Shown piece after piece: positions 6,676 to 13,747 of a DNA stretch of 64,000 nucleotides. The stretch covers positions 1-64,000 of the IMG/VR virus record IMGVR_UViG_3300033571_013388. One strand, 5' to 3'. How positions within the stretch are numbered: the first letter of the stretch is position 1; every line of letters begins with the position of its first letter. The notes under the pieces are model-generated. The model did no database searches. It was given only the letters and a program-made list of their open reading frames with translations, and had not been told where the DNA came from. The translations under genes and the position numbers were made by a program. The stretch is from a virus.

Positions 6676-7752
6676 TTAAACTGTTATAACAGAGTAACGT
6701 TCTGAGTTAATAACTTCCAACATCATAGACATTGGAGTTAAGTCTTTACCACCTAACAGGTTAGTAAGCAAAGATGGGCTAAAACCAGATACCAATGCAA
6801 CACCATTTTTATCAAAGTGAACTGGGAAGTTATCGCTTTTGGCTTGAATGTTCCAGTAAACAATTTTAGGCATGTTATACCCAGCTTCAGCATACATCTT
6901 TTCAAACATTTGCTGAGCAGAAAGCCCAAAGTTTCCACGTGTTCCAGAATTGAACTCCATGTCTGACATAATCAGAATCATTGTTGGCATTTCTTCCGCA
7001 GGTACGTTAGAAGATTTAGCTTTTTGAAGTATCAAATTGAACACAGCCTCAACGTTGGTTGACATATCCCATTCAGCCCTTGACAACTGACTGAATCTTT
7101 CTTGCAAATTACCGTTAAGGATTTGCAGTTTAGGGTTGTTTGAGAAAGTAACAAACGCATCCTTGAAAGGGCCAACATTACGTTCAGAAATATATAAACC
7201 CAATGAGATTGCAACATCCATACATGTAACGTTAGGATTATTCCCAGCTGGACATGACATAGAACCAGATACGTCAACTACTGGCAAGAATCTTTCTTTA
7301 TTACCCTCAAGGTAATTTGGAAGAGCATTCCACTGTGTGTTAGCTCCAGATTTGTCACCAAATCTTAAGTTTTTAACAATGTCGTATGGATATACGGCAC
7401 CAGCGTTAATTTTAGCTTCACCTTTGTTCACGCTCTCCAAGTAAGCAGCAAACCTTTCTTTATCGTGTTTTGTGAACGCTTTCATCAAGTCACTCATAGC
7501 CTTAGAAGGCAGTTTAGAATATTGAATAGCTGACCACTCATTAGCACACATCAATTGCTCAACGGTGTTAGAGTTTTCAACAAGCAACTTACGGTACTCT
7601 TTTGGAGACAAACCCATGTGTTGTCTAACAGCAGCAGCCCATATTTTCTTTTGACGATTTGACACATTTGGACGTGGCATCCATTTAGCCACCAAAGAAC
7701 CAGTCATTATTTTTTCATTCAATAATGATTTCAATTTTAATTTATTTGTCAT
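6676..7752 (-). CDS. C-terminal half of a split Ro60/TROVE-type protein with vWA domain
   Basis: Residues 20-120 (SLVAKWMPRP ... VRQHMGLSPKEYRKLL ... MCANEWSAIQYSKLPSKAM ... HDKERFAAYL) match the second half of the helical-repeat region of DUF2828/TROVE-like proteins. A von Willebrand A domain follows with an intact MIDAS (DVSGSMS at 160-166) and a later IMSDMEF. Such proteins are Ro60-related RNA-binding rings that bind Y RNAs and misfolded RNAs. The first ~160 residues of the family are missing and are found at 8746-9237, with a GIY-YIG endonuclease between. The N-terminal 15 residues (MTNKLKLKSLLNEKI) include the new start. It begins two bases after the 72-aa ORF, so translation may be coupled. 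Confidence 0.8.
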   Translation of the reverse strand: MTNKLKLKSLLNEKIMTGSLVAKWMPRPNVSNRQKKIWAAAVRQHMGLSPKEYRKLLVENSNTVEQLMCANEWSAIQYSKLPSKAMSDLMKAFTKHDKERFAAYLESVNKGEAKINAGAVYPYDIVKNLRFGDKSGANTQWNALPNYLEGNKERFLPVVDVSGSMSCPAGNNPNVTCMDVAISLGLYISERNVGPFKDAFVTFSNNPKLQILNGNLQERFSQLSRAEWDMSTNVEAVFNLILQKAKSSNVPAEEMPTMILIMSDMEFNSGTRGNFGLSAQQMFEKMYAEAGYNMPKIVYWNIQAKSDNFPVHFDKNGVALVSGFSPSLLTNLLGGKDLTPMSMMLEVINSERYSVITV

Positions 7753-7754
7753 AA

Positions 7755-7973
7755 TTATATTAATTTATATGTTTTTTTATTATTTGGTATGGTAATAACC
7801 GAACCGTCTTCTTTTTCAACTATTATTATATCTGGATTATCGTCTTTTTGATTACCAGAATACCCATATTGGTGATAATATCCAGTTTCATGCTTGAATA
7901 TACCAAAATAGGCAATTAATCTATAAAACCAATTTATTGGTTTTATTCGGTATTTAATTTTTTTATTTCTCAT
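7755..7973 (-). CDS. Small basic hypothetical protein inside the split (72 aa)
   Basis: No known family. The N-terminal half is very basic with aromatic residues (NKKIKYRIKPINWFYRLIAYFGIF), and the rest is short strands with DNPDIIIVEKEDGSVITI. It lies between the endonuclease and the vWA half-gene and is absent from the usual TROVE layout, so it probably came with the insertion or arose afterwards. A TATGTTTG element at 7996-8003 could be a promoter -7 box, but its -33 site is poor. Confidence 0.5.
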   Translation of the reverse strand: MRNKKIKYRIKPINWFYRLIAYFGIFKHETGYYHQYGYSGNQKDDNPDIIIVEKEDGSVITIPNNKKTYKLI

Positions 7974-8042
7974 TTATTTTATCTTTTTAATTAAACAAAC
8001 ATATTTATTAATAAATAACGCATCCACTTAGCACATACTGAT

Positions 8043-8765
8043 ATGGAAACAATACCTTACACTTACAAACTAATTTTCAAACCAACTAACCAATATTACT
8101 ATGGTGTTAGATGGGCTAAAGGTTGTCACCCTACTGATTTGTTTGTATCATACTTTACATCATCTAAACACATAAATAAACTGATTAAAGAATATGGTGT
8201 TGATTCATTTATTATTAAGGTAACTAAAACATTTAACAATAAAACTGATGCCGTTAACCATGAAAAAGCAGTTTTAACAAGGGTTAACGCAGCTGTAAAT
8301 GGTAAGTTTATCAATAAGGCTAACAACATGCCAAACTACTCTAGAAAAGGTCTAATAACTATCCATAATGACTTAGGAATGGAAACTTATCATGATGAAA
8401 AATTACCTATACCAAGTGGATGGGTTAGAGGTTTTACCGATAAACACCGACAGAACTTCTCTAAAGTTAGAAAAGGACTACCATCTAAAAATAAAGGTAA
8501 AAAAATTAAACCTTCTGGTCCATGTAGTGAAATAAGAAAAGAACGAATTATTGAAGCTAGAAAATTAACACCAAAAATAACATGTGAACATTGTGATAAA
8601 CAATGTGATGGTGGAAACTTTAAAAGATTTCATGGGGATAATTGTAAATTAAACCCTAATATTAACCCATATATTTTAAAAGAACGTTCAGAAGTTACTA
8701 GAAAATCTTATTTAACACAACTAAATTCTAATAACTTTAATAATTTTAAATCGAAAACTCAGTAA
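8043..8765 (+). CDS. GIY-YIG homing endonuclease
   Basis: The first ~95 residues match phage GIY-YIG nucleases of the I-TevI/Seg type: YTYKLIF (6-12) and YYYGVRW (18-24) are the paired GIY/YIG strands. Arg23 and Glu74 fill the expected catalytic positions, with TSSKHINKLIKEYG between them. A basic linker with KGKKIKPSGP (a NUMOD-like DNA-contact region) and a possible zinc knuckle (CEHCDKQC ... FHGDNC, about 180-200) follow. It is a mobile, site-specific DNA cutter. It is oriented against the TROVE gene, and its 3' end overlaps the stop of the N-terminal half-gene by 20 bases. That overlap shows where the host gene was interrupted. Confidence 0.85.
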   Translation: METIPYTYKLIFKPTNQYYYGVRWAKGCHPTDLFVSYFTSSKHINKLIKEYGVDSFIIKVTKTFNNKTDAVNHEKAVLTRVNAAVNGKFINKANNMPNYSRKGLITIHNDLGMETYHDEKLPIPSGWVRGFTDKHRQNFSKVRKGLPSKNKGKKIKPSGPCSEIRKERIIEARKLTPKITCEHCDKQCDGGNFKRFHGDNCKLNPNINPYILKERSEVTRKSYLTQLNSNNFNNFKSKTQ

Positions 8766-9237
8766 TTAATTTAGCACATTCATCTTCAGTTAGCGAATCA
8801 AGGTTTTTTAAAACTTGTTCAGCTTTTGTTTTATCAGCCAAACCTTTAGCGATAAGGTCAAGAGCCTCTTTTTCTAGAGGTGTTCCAACCAAAACCAAAA
8901 GGTCATCCCATCTACCGAATTCTGAAATCAAGTGAAGGTTTTTTGATAAACTATCCTTACGGTTTTTAGCAAGATATTCAACAATATCTCTAAATATTTG
9001 TCTTTCTCCAGCACCACCACGAACGTCACGAGCCCAAAACAAAAGTTTCATAGCTGTCAACGGATTCTCACCAAAAGCTTTTGTAAAAGCATTAATAAGC
9101 CGAACCTTATCTTGTCCTCTCAACGCACCTATTTGGAAAAATAGGTTAACGCAATGATTAAGACTTGATGAATTTGTAGGCATACCGTTTAAAGTAAGAA
9201 CATCGTTTGTTTGCATAGCAGCTAAAAGTTTACTCAT
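8746..9237 (-). CDS. N-terminal half of the split Ro60/TROVE-type protein
   Basis: The 163-residue product matches the start of TROVE/DUF2828-type RNA-binding ring proteins. Marks include NHCVNLFFQIGALRG, a helical pair ending in LTAMKLLFWARDVRGGAGERQIFRDIV (about 71-97) and FGRWDDLLVLVGT. It stops abruptly after DECAKLITEFSI, where the family continues toward the segment now encoded at 7752 downward. The final residues come from sequence antisense to the end of the endonuclease. A strong promoter (9274-9304) precedes it, so the fragment is expressed. Whether the two halves reassemble as a split protein cannot be told from sequence. Confidence 0.8.
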   Translation of the reverse strand: MSKLLAAMQTNDVLTLNGMPTNSSSLNHCVNLFFQIGALRGQDKVRLINAFTKAFGENPLTAMKLLFWARDVRGGAGERQIFRDIVEYLAKNRKDSLSKNLHLISEFGRWDDLLVLVGTPLEKEALDLIAKGLADKTKAEQVLKNLDSLTEDECAKLITEFSI

Positions 9238-9273
9238 AATAATTTATTTAAAAGTTTTTCTGATTAATTTTTG

Positions 9274-9304
9274 CAAAGGTACTAAAAATTACTTTTCGTG
9301 TCAA
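9274..9304 (-). promoter_or_regulatory. Promoter for the split TROVE gene
   Basis: On the minus strand TTGACAC, then TACCTTTG after 20 bases, about 37 bases before the ATG. One of the best matches in the window. Confidence 0.8.
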
Positions 9305-9322
9305 GTATTTTTAAAAAAAAAT

Positions 9323-9823
9323 TTAAAGTTTGATGAAAGAAGCTCTAACCATCATCGTACTAGTGTTTGTATTATAAAACTCACAGTTATATATTACACC
9401 ATCCGAAACAAACGTTGGTGAAACCTCCCCTTTGTAATTTCCACTTCCAAAAGGATAGTGAAAATTTAGTGTAAGTGATTTACTACTAGTCGCAACACCA
9501 GATGACAACTGATATGTTCTAACCGAACCACTATTAATCGTGTAATATATGTTGTTTACAAACCTGATAGTGTCAATAGGTAATGGTTGTGTTGTCAAAC
9601 CTATTTGTAAATTTGTCAAAACCCATGTTGTACCAACCAACTCATTTGTTTGTGACCCACTACCCCAATTAGGAATCGTTCCAGCATCTTCATATGTTGA
9701 TTGCCAACTGGTTGTGTCTTGAGGTGGTGGTTGTGATGGTTTATAACTACCAGGTGTCATATCTTCTTTTGAACAAGACACCAAGATAACGCTTAGTAAA
9801 AATATAAATCCTAAATTTTTCAT
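9323..9823 (-). CDS. Surface-exposed lipoprotein, lipocalin-like
   Basis: The N terminus is a lipoprotein signal: MKNLGFIFLLSVILVS then Cys17 (lipobox LVSC). Residues after the Cys are SKED, which fits the Bacteroidota lipoprotein export signal x-K-(D/E)2-x that sends lipoproteins to the outside of the outer membrane. A Ser/Pro/Gln linker leads to a beta-rich domain (about 60-166; LVGTTWVLTNLQIG, DTIRFVNNIYYTI, SLTLNFHYPFG) resembling small lipocalin-like domains of Bacteroidota. It has its own strong promoter (9832-9861), which suggests early expression. A role in superinfection exclusion or receptor masking is inferred; a virion role is less likely given the signal peptide. Confidence 0.8.
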   Translation of the reverse strand: MKNLGFIFLLSVILVSCSKEDMTPGSYKPSQPPPQDTTSWQSTYEDAGTIPNWGSGSQTNELVGTTWVLTNLQIGLTTQPLPIDTIRFVNNIYYTINSGSVRTYQLSSGVATSSKSLTLNFHYPFGSGNYKGEVSPTFVSDGVIYNCEFYNTNTSTMMVRASFIKL

Positions 9824-9831
9824 AACAATTG

Positions 9832-9861
9832 CAAAGGTATAACTTTTTTTTGATATTACAA
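9832..9861 (-). promoter_or_regulatory. Promoter for the lipoprotein gene
   Basis: On the minus strand TTTTG, 19 bases, TACCTTTG, ending about 10 bases before the lipoprotein ATG at 9823. Confidence 0.75.
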
Positions 9862-9869
9862 AATTTTTA

Positions 9870-10094
9870 TTATTTTCTTTTTGTAAATTTTATTAAAATA
9901 CCTGCTATCATAACTTCAAACTCATCTGTTGGTGTAAAGTTGGTTGAATATGGATTTGTTCTTTTGTATATGTCTTCATTTAGAATCAAATGCTGTTTTT
10001 CATCTAATTCATAATTAAGAGTTAAACCAATTTTTTGTATCTTTTCGGTCTCAACTATTAATGATATAGTTTCTATTAATTGTTCGTATGTCAT
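9870..10094 (-). CDS. Hypothetical protein (74 aa)
   Basis: No family recognised. The protein begins with an amphipathic helix (YEQLIETISLIVETEKI), continues with short strands (IGLTLNYELDEKQHLIL) and ends with a hydrophobic strand and basic tail (VMIAGILIKFTKRK). It is the last gene of the three-gene NUDIX operon and starts one base after the 71-aa gene. Confidence 0.5.
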   Translation of the reverse strand: MTYEQLIETISLIVETEKIQKIGLTLNYELDEKQHLILNEDIYKRTNPYSTNFTPTDEFEVMIAGILIKFTKRK

Positions 10095-10095
10095 A

Positions 10096-10311
10096 TTAAA
10101 ACTTTGTAAAAATGTTTTTAAACCATGAAGATAATTTTTGTCCCCATGATTTTTTTATTAATTTAACCCCATTTGGGTTTTCTTTTATCTTTACACCTAA
10201 CCCACTTTTGATTTCGTTTGCAAACTGAGCTTTTTTTAAAGCCGTAACATATTTGTCATTTATTTTTTGTTTTTCAACAAGTTCAACTTCTCTAGATAAT
10301 GCGTCTTTCAT
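10096..10311 (-). CDS. Basic helical hypothetical protein (71 aa)
   Basis: No family recognised. It is strongly basic and helical (REVELVEKQKINDKYVTALKK), with an amphipathic, Trp-containing C terminus (KSWGQKLSSWFKNIFTKF) that could lie on a membrane. Its start overlaps the end of the NUDIX gene by four bases, so the two are translationally coupled. Confidence 0.5.
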   Translation of the reverse strand: MKDALSREVELVEKQKINDKYVTALKKAQFANEIKSGLGVKIKENPNGVKLIKKSWGQKLSSWFKNIFTKF

Positions 10312-10721
10312 ATGTTTATTATTTTTTCTTTCATTCCTCTATATAATGGTGATGGTAAGTTTTTTTTATCAAACCACCCCCATTCTAAATTTTCATGGTC
10401 TAATTTAGGTGTAAATTCTTTGGAAGTCAAGCCTTCGTAATAGTGAAAAGTTAGATTTTTATCTGCAATTTCTTCAACACCAATTTTTTTGTAATTGATT
10501 GAGTTTGGGTTTATTGATAGTTCTTCTATGATTTCTCTTTTTAAACATTCTATGGGTTTCTCACCTATTTCCAAACCACCAGAAACCAAAGACCAAGTTG
10601 GTATTTTATCATTTCTTAACATAAGAAATATTTTGTCTGTTGTTTCACATTTTATTAAAACTCCAACAGCGTTATTTTTCATTACGGTTTCTCTAAGTAT
10701 TTTTTTTATAAATCTTTTCAT
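10308..10721 (-). CDS. NUDIX hydrolase with a leader resembling a capsid-targeting sequence
   Basis: Residues 48-70 form a NUDIX box (GGLEIGE-x7-REIIEE), with Ser in place of the final Gly. The family hydrolyses nucleoside diphosphates linked to another moiety, such as oxidised dNTPs, NAD(H), dinucleoside polyphosphates or RNA caps. The substrate cannot be told here. The first 11 residues (MKRFIKKILRE) resemble the T4 capsid-targeting leader, which is cut after (I/L)-x-E by the head protease. A second Met (residue 14, MKNNAVGV) could instead be the start of the catalytic domain. First gene of a three-gene unit. If the leader is real, the enzyme would enter the host with the DNA. Confidence 0.85.
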   Translation of the reverse strand: MKRFIKKILRETVMKNNAVGVLIKCETTDKIFLMLRNDKIPTWSLVSGGLEIGEKPIECLKREIIEELSINPNSINYKKIGVEEIADKNLTFHYYEGLTSKEFTPKLDHENLEWGWFDKKNLPSPLYRGMKEKIINI

Positions 10722-10732
10722 AACTATAAATA

Positions 10733-10763
10733 TTGACTATTTCGTCTATAAATCGTATTATTG
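10733..10763 (+). promoter_or_regulatory. Plus-strand promoter for the 112-aa membrane protein
   Basis: TTGAC, then TATTATTG after 20 bases (one mismatch to TAnnTTTG), 12 bases before the ATG at 10776. It is the only good rightward promoter I found. Confidence 0.55.
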
Positions 10764-10775
10764 TAATTAAAAGAC

Positions 10776-11114
10776 ATGGAAACAATTATTTTTATTTTAA
10801 TTTGTTATGGAGCTTGTAACAATATGATTTACGGTTCTATATTTGAAGGATGGAGAAATACTCTATCAAAACTAGGTACAAGTGGCTATAGTTTGCATAA
10901 ACTATTCACATGCTTTATGTGTTTAGGTACTTGGATGGGTTTTGCAATTAGTGCCATAATGCTTCAGTTTGGTTATGGGCACTTAACACCAGTAGGTTCA
11001 ATAGGTGTTGAAGACCCTTATTTGATTGTATTCTTAAATGGGTTGCTTTCAGCAGCTGGTGTATGGTTAATACATACGGTACAAGAGGCGTTTGAAAGAC
11101 ATCACCAAAAATAA
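10776..11114 (+). CDS. Phage membrane protein, DUF1360-like (112 aa)
   Basis: Two or three membrane segments are visible: METIIFILICYGACNNMIYG near the N terminus, LGTWMGFAISAIMLQFGYG around 47-66 and YLIVFLNGLLSAAGVWLIHTV around 82-102. The motif LHKLFTCFMCLGTWMGF, with two Cys before the second helix, is shared with small membrane proteins common in phages (DUF1360-like). No enzymatic role is known. It is transcribed rightward alone and is closed by the convergent terminator at 11114-11141. Confidence 0.65.
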   Translation: METIIFILICYGACNNMIYGSIFEGWRNTLSKLGTSGYSLHKLFTCFMCLGTWMGFAISAIMLQFGYGHLTPVGSIGVEDPYLIVFLNGLLSAAGVWLIHTVQEAFERHHQK

Positions 11115-11141
11115 AAAAACCCCAAACGGGACTTTTTTTTA
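11114..11141. terminator. Weak bidirectional terminator
   Basis: A short CCC/GGG stem flanked by A7 and T8 runs between the convergent genes ending at 11114 and 11139. Confidence 0.5.
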
Positions 11142-11864
11142 TAGACCTTTGCTATCTATACATTTAGAACAGGCTTCTTCTGGTCCACAATCACATTCAT
11201 AATCGTAATCATTGTTAGCGATAGCCATTTCTATTTTTTTCTTCGGAGGTAAATCTATTTTAGCGGCTATTTTAGAGGCAGGTGTATTTTTTTTACTAGC
11301 CAATGCTTTTCTATTTTTTTCAGCTCTAGCTTCTTCTTCTAGTAATTCCCTTTCTTCTTCACTTAGTTCTATTGGGTTACCGTTTTCATCTAAATAAGAT
11401 ACGTTATTTACTTTTGGTTCTTCATTTGATATTGGAGTTGGTTCGATAATTGGCGTTTCGTCTAAATTATCATCAATTTCAAACTCATCAAGTTTTGGTA
11501 CAAAATCTTCTTCACCTAGTACAAATTTTAACCTTGTTAATTTATGTAGTGAATTCTTTTTGAATAGCTCTTTTAGTTCATTTACTTTTTCACGTAAAAG
11601 CTCATGTTTTTTCTCTCTTTCTTGATTAGCTTTTATTATTCTATCAACATAGTTAAGAAGTTCATCTAATCCAATATTTGGAGCCTCACTATAAAACATG
11701 AAATAATTAAGTTCTTCGTTACCTTTTATTTTTTTTATATTAGGGTCGTCTAGAACTGTCCAACCTTCTTTAAATACAGCATCTACTACTGCGGTACCTT
11801 CTAAATATCTGATGCCTATCACATATGGTTGTAGCGCATCTAAAGTCTTTTGTATGTTTGACAT
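11139..11864 (-). CDS. Conserved T4-like phage protein, Cys-rich tail (241 aa)
   Basis: The first half (LQPYVIGIRYLEGTAVVDAVFKEGW, then NYFMFYSE, then a coiled helix EREKKHELLREKVNELKELFKK) matches a type of protein seen in T4-like phages of marine bacteria whose role is not known. The middle is acidic and low in complexity, with a Glu-rich helix ELSEEERELLEEEARAEK. The last 20 residues carry CDCGPEEACSKC, possibly a metal site. No signal peptide. It stands four bases from the next upstream ORF stop and is convergent with the membrane gene. Confidence 0.6.
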   Translation of the reverse strand: MSNIQKTLDALQPYVIGIRYLEGTAVVDAVFKEGWTVLDDPNIKKIKGNEELNYFMFYSEAPNIGLDELLNYVDRIIKANQEREKKHELLREKVNELKELFKKNSLHKLTRLKFVLGEEDFVPKLDEFEIDDNLDETPIIEPTPISNEEPKVNNVSYLDENGNPIELSEEERELLEEEARAEKNRKALASKKNTPASKIAAKIDLPPKKKIEMAIANNDYDYECDCGPEEACSKCIDSKGL

Positions 11865-11868
11865 TCAG

Positions 11869-12081
11869 TTATATTGTTATCCCAGTAAAGATTACGGACA
11901 AAATATAAGCAATCGAAACACATAAAAAAAATAATGATGTTGATGATAGCCTGTATTTTATTGGTTCCTCACTGCTTGATGTTATTATTGCTTGAATAAA
12001 GAAGTAACCATGTCTAATTGTTATCAAACAAGACATAAAAAATAGCACTATCAATATTCTGTTGACAATTTCTAAAAGCAT
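11869..12081 (-). CDS. Small two-helix membrane protein (70 aa)
   Basis: The product has two membrane segments: VNRILIVLFFMSCLITI near the N terminus and SLFFLCVSIAYILSVIFTGI at the C terminus, joined by a polar loop. The likely start is the ATG at 12081, just past the histone-like gene, rather than 12117, which would overlap it. Size and topology would suit a holin or antiholin, but it is not next to a lysin and no motif supports this. Confidence 0.5.
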   Translation of the reverse strand: MLLEIVNRILIVLFFMSCLITIRHGYFFIQAIITSSSEEPIKYRLSSTSLFFLCVSIAYILSVIFTGITI

Positions 12082-12085
12082 ATTA

Positions 12086-12262
12086 TTAATCCTTTTTATT
12101 TTTGTCAGATACTTCAACCCTAATTGCTTGAGATAAAGCTTTAACGTCTTGCAATCCTTTTCTAAGTCTTACACCAGCCGCTTTGTTGTCTTTGTTAAAG
12201 AATTTTGCAGCATCTTCTTCCATGCTAGCAATCAATGTTTTTAATTCATTAAACTTTTCCAT
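12086..12262 (-). CDS. Hc1-like histone-type protein (58 aa)
   Basis: A 58-codon ORF from ATG at 12262 to TAA at 12086. It matches the Hc1 histone H1-like proteins that are widespread in Bacteroidota: a short acidic/basic helix (MEKFNELKTLIASMEEDAAKF), then NKAAGVRLRKGLQDVKAL and VEVSDKNKK. Host versions are small nucleoid-associated proteins. This copy lacks the long Lys/Ala tail of chlamydial Hc1, as do the Bacteroidota forms. It overlaps the upstream 77-aa gene by 14 bases. A role in phage DNA compaction or host nucleoid takeover is inferred. It probably came from a host gene. Confidence 0.75.
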   Translation of the reverse strand: MEKFNELKTLIASMEEDAAKFFNKDNKAAGVRLRKGLQDVKALSQAIRVEVSDKNKKD

Positions 12263-12482
12263 TTTCTGTTTCGTTTTTAGTTATGTTATTATTCATCATT
12301 GATGAGAATTGCGCTAAACTAGCATCAACTATAGCAATTCTACTAACCATAGATTTAATTTGTTGTAATTTAAAGTCCGATTCTAAATCGGAATTAACAG
12401 TTCTTTCTAAATCTTCCTCTAATTTTAGCCGTTCCAAGGTCAAATCAGTCATTACCATTCTAAATATTCTTTCAGTGTTCAT
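12249..12482 (-). CDS. Small helical hypothetical protein (77 aa)
   Basis: The likely start is the ATG at 12482 (MNTERIFRMVM). The longer reading frame to 12629 would add a low-complexity Lys/Leu/Tyr stretch that overlaps the next gene. The 77-residue protein is one long amphipathic helix pair (LTLERLKLEEDLERTV, DFKLQQIKSMVSRIAIVDASLAQF) with a polar tail. It precedes the histone-like gene with an overlap, so both may act together. Function unknown. Confidence 0.5.
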   Translation of the reverse strand: MNTERIFRMVMTDLTLERLKLEEDLERTVNSDLESDFKLQQIKSMVSRIAIVDASLAQFSSMMNNNITKNETENGKV

Positions 12483-12531
12483 AAAACAATTATAAGTCGA
12501 TAAATAATAAAATAAATAGTAAACCTTATTT

Positions 12532-12996
12532 TTATAGTGTTTTTTGTGCTTTTTCAATAATTTTATAAATTTCAATAAACGTGTCAATTTCAGAGTTTGT
12601 TTTATTTTTACTATAGTCAAACAACTCATTCCAAAATATTAAACTATTTTTATCACTATAATCAATATTTTTTTCAACAGAATAGAAAACTTGTATCGAG
12701 TATTCTAAAAAATATTCATATAATTTTTGGTTTTCAAATAAAAAACCCTCATTTTTAAAATTGTTTATGTTTTTATCCCAACACCAATTAAAATGTTTTA
12801 ATTTATCAACCGAATCTGTAATTTCATCACCCATATATGTTTCGAATAATATCCTTAAAAGAGACTGAATGAAATCATTATATAATTCACAACGCTCAAA
12901 CTTTACGTTGTTTGCGTCATAAACCATCATGATGCTTTCCTTGCTCATAGGTTTATTTATATAGGCTAAAAAATTTTTGTGTTTATTATTCATCAC
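12532..12996 (-). CDS. Hypothetical protein (154 aa)
   Basis: No known family. The protein is acidic, aromatic-rich and largely helical (FIQSLLRILFETYMGDEI, FENQKLYEYFLEYSIQVFYSVEKNI), without signal or membrane segments. Its leader contains an eight-base inverted repeat CTTATTGT/ACAATAAG (13000-13023 region) with a TATATATTTAA core, which may be a regulatory hairpin. An alternative start is the Met at residue 2. Confidence 0.5.
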   Translation of the reverse strand: MMNNKHKNFLAYINKPMSKESIMMVYDANNVKFERCELYNDFIQSLLRILFETYMGDEITDSVDKLKHFNWCWDKNINNFKNEGFLFENQKLYEYFLEYSIQVFYSVEKNIDYSDKNSLIFWNELFDYSKNKTNSEIDTFIEIYKIIEKAQKTL

Positions 12997-13043
12997 TTAT
13001 TGTTAAATATATACAATAAGAGCCTAAAATAAAGATTTAAACT

Positions 13044-13658
13044 TTAAGATTTTAACCAAATATAGAATTTATTTGTCAGTTCGGTCCTATGGTCTAGTCC
13101 GTTGGTACCACCGTTGATTCTTTTTGTTAGTGCCAAAATTGTTTCTGCATTTACCCCTTTATCAGTAATCGCCCAAAGTTTGTTACTCTCAAAAAAATAT
13201 AAAGCAGATTCAAAAGCAAATTCATTTGCTACCAAATCTGGGTTTGTCATTATTTCTGGCTTTTTTAGATATCCTGAAAGTGCTTTATAATTTGATTTTC
13301 CCGTTGTTTGCAAAGCACCTCTTCCTCTGAATAAAAAACCATCCATTGAAGCTTCATCACCATTTCCCATTCTATTGGCATAGACTCTAGAACCAATTTT
13401 TTCTGGTTGTCTTGCATAACTTTCAGCTAAATTGTTTGGAAAATACTTACCAAATATTTTTTTCAAACCATCTGCTGAGTAATTTAAGTTTTCGCTAAAA
13501 GTAGCATAATTACCTGTCTCGTGGGCGGTTTGTCCAAAAAAATGTGCGGCTCTTTCTGGTGACATTTTATAATATTCAGCAGCTTTTTTTAATGTAATAG
13601 GTCCAAATTCTCCATCTGATTTTACACCAATTTTCTCTTGTAGTTTTTTTAGTGACAT
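13044..13658 (-). CDS. GH19-family endolysin
   Basis: This is a glycoside hydrolase family 19 (chitinase/lysozyme fold) endolysin of 204 aa. Catalytic Glu47 lies in HFFGQTAHETGNY, followed by FSENLNYSADGLKKIFGKYF, and RGRGALQTTGKSNY (111-124) forms the substrate cleft. The first ~30 residues (LQEKIGVKSDGEFGPITLKKAAEYY) read as a reduced peptidoglycan-binding helix pair. It would cut glycan strands during lysis. There is no signal peptide, so release needs a holin. It stands next to a terminator and a run of probable virion proteins, with an amidase and spanin-like pair 4-6 kb upstream. Its leader has an AAAGATAT/ATATCTTT hairpin. Confidence 0.88.
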   Translation of the reverse strand: MSLKKLQEKIGVKSDGEFGPITLKKAAEYYKMSPERAAHFFGQTAHETGNYATFSENLNYSADGLKKIFGKYFPNNLAESYARQPEKIGSRVYANRMGNGDEASMDGFLFRGRGALQTTGKSNYKALSGYLKKPEIMTNPDLVANEFAFESALYFFESNKLWAITDKGVNAETILALTKRINGGTNGLDHRTELTNKFYIWLKS

Positions 13659-13696
13659 TATAAAGATATTAACTGTTAATAAATATCTTTATAAAA

Positions 13697-13727
13697 TAAA
13701 AAACCCCATAATTATGGGGTTTTTTTA
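13697..13727 (-). terminator. Terminator after the 560-aa acidic protein
   Basis: AAAACCCCATA/TATGGGGTTTT stem, with a long T run on the minus strand, 22 bases past the stop of the 13748 gene. Confidence 0.8.
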
Positions 13728-13747
13728 TGTTGTTTTAACTAAAAATA

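Noticed and set aside
7716-7752. MTNKLKLKSLLNE as a further capsid-targeting leader
   Set aside because: This is the start of the C-terminal TROVE fragment; LLNEKIMTGSLVAKW probably belongs to the intact protein's helical region, so the likeness may be coincidental.
7996-8027. Promoter for the 72-aa ORF
   Set aside because: TATGTTTG fits a -7 box, but the -33 position reads TGG instead of TTG.
7753-8745. Group I or II intron in the split TROVE gene
   Set aside because: The interval is almost filled by two ORFs, the endonuclease runs opposite to the host gene, and only about 70 bases are non-coding, too few for an intron core.
12483-12629. N-terminal extension of the 77-aa protein
   Set aside because: The added Lys/Leu/Tyr-rich stretch overlaps the next gene and has the composition of AT-rich non-coding sequence.
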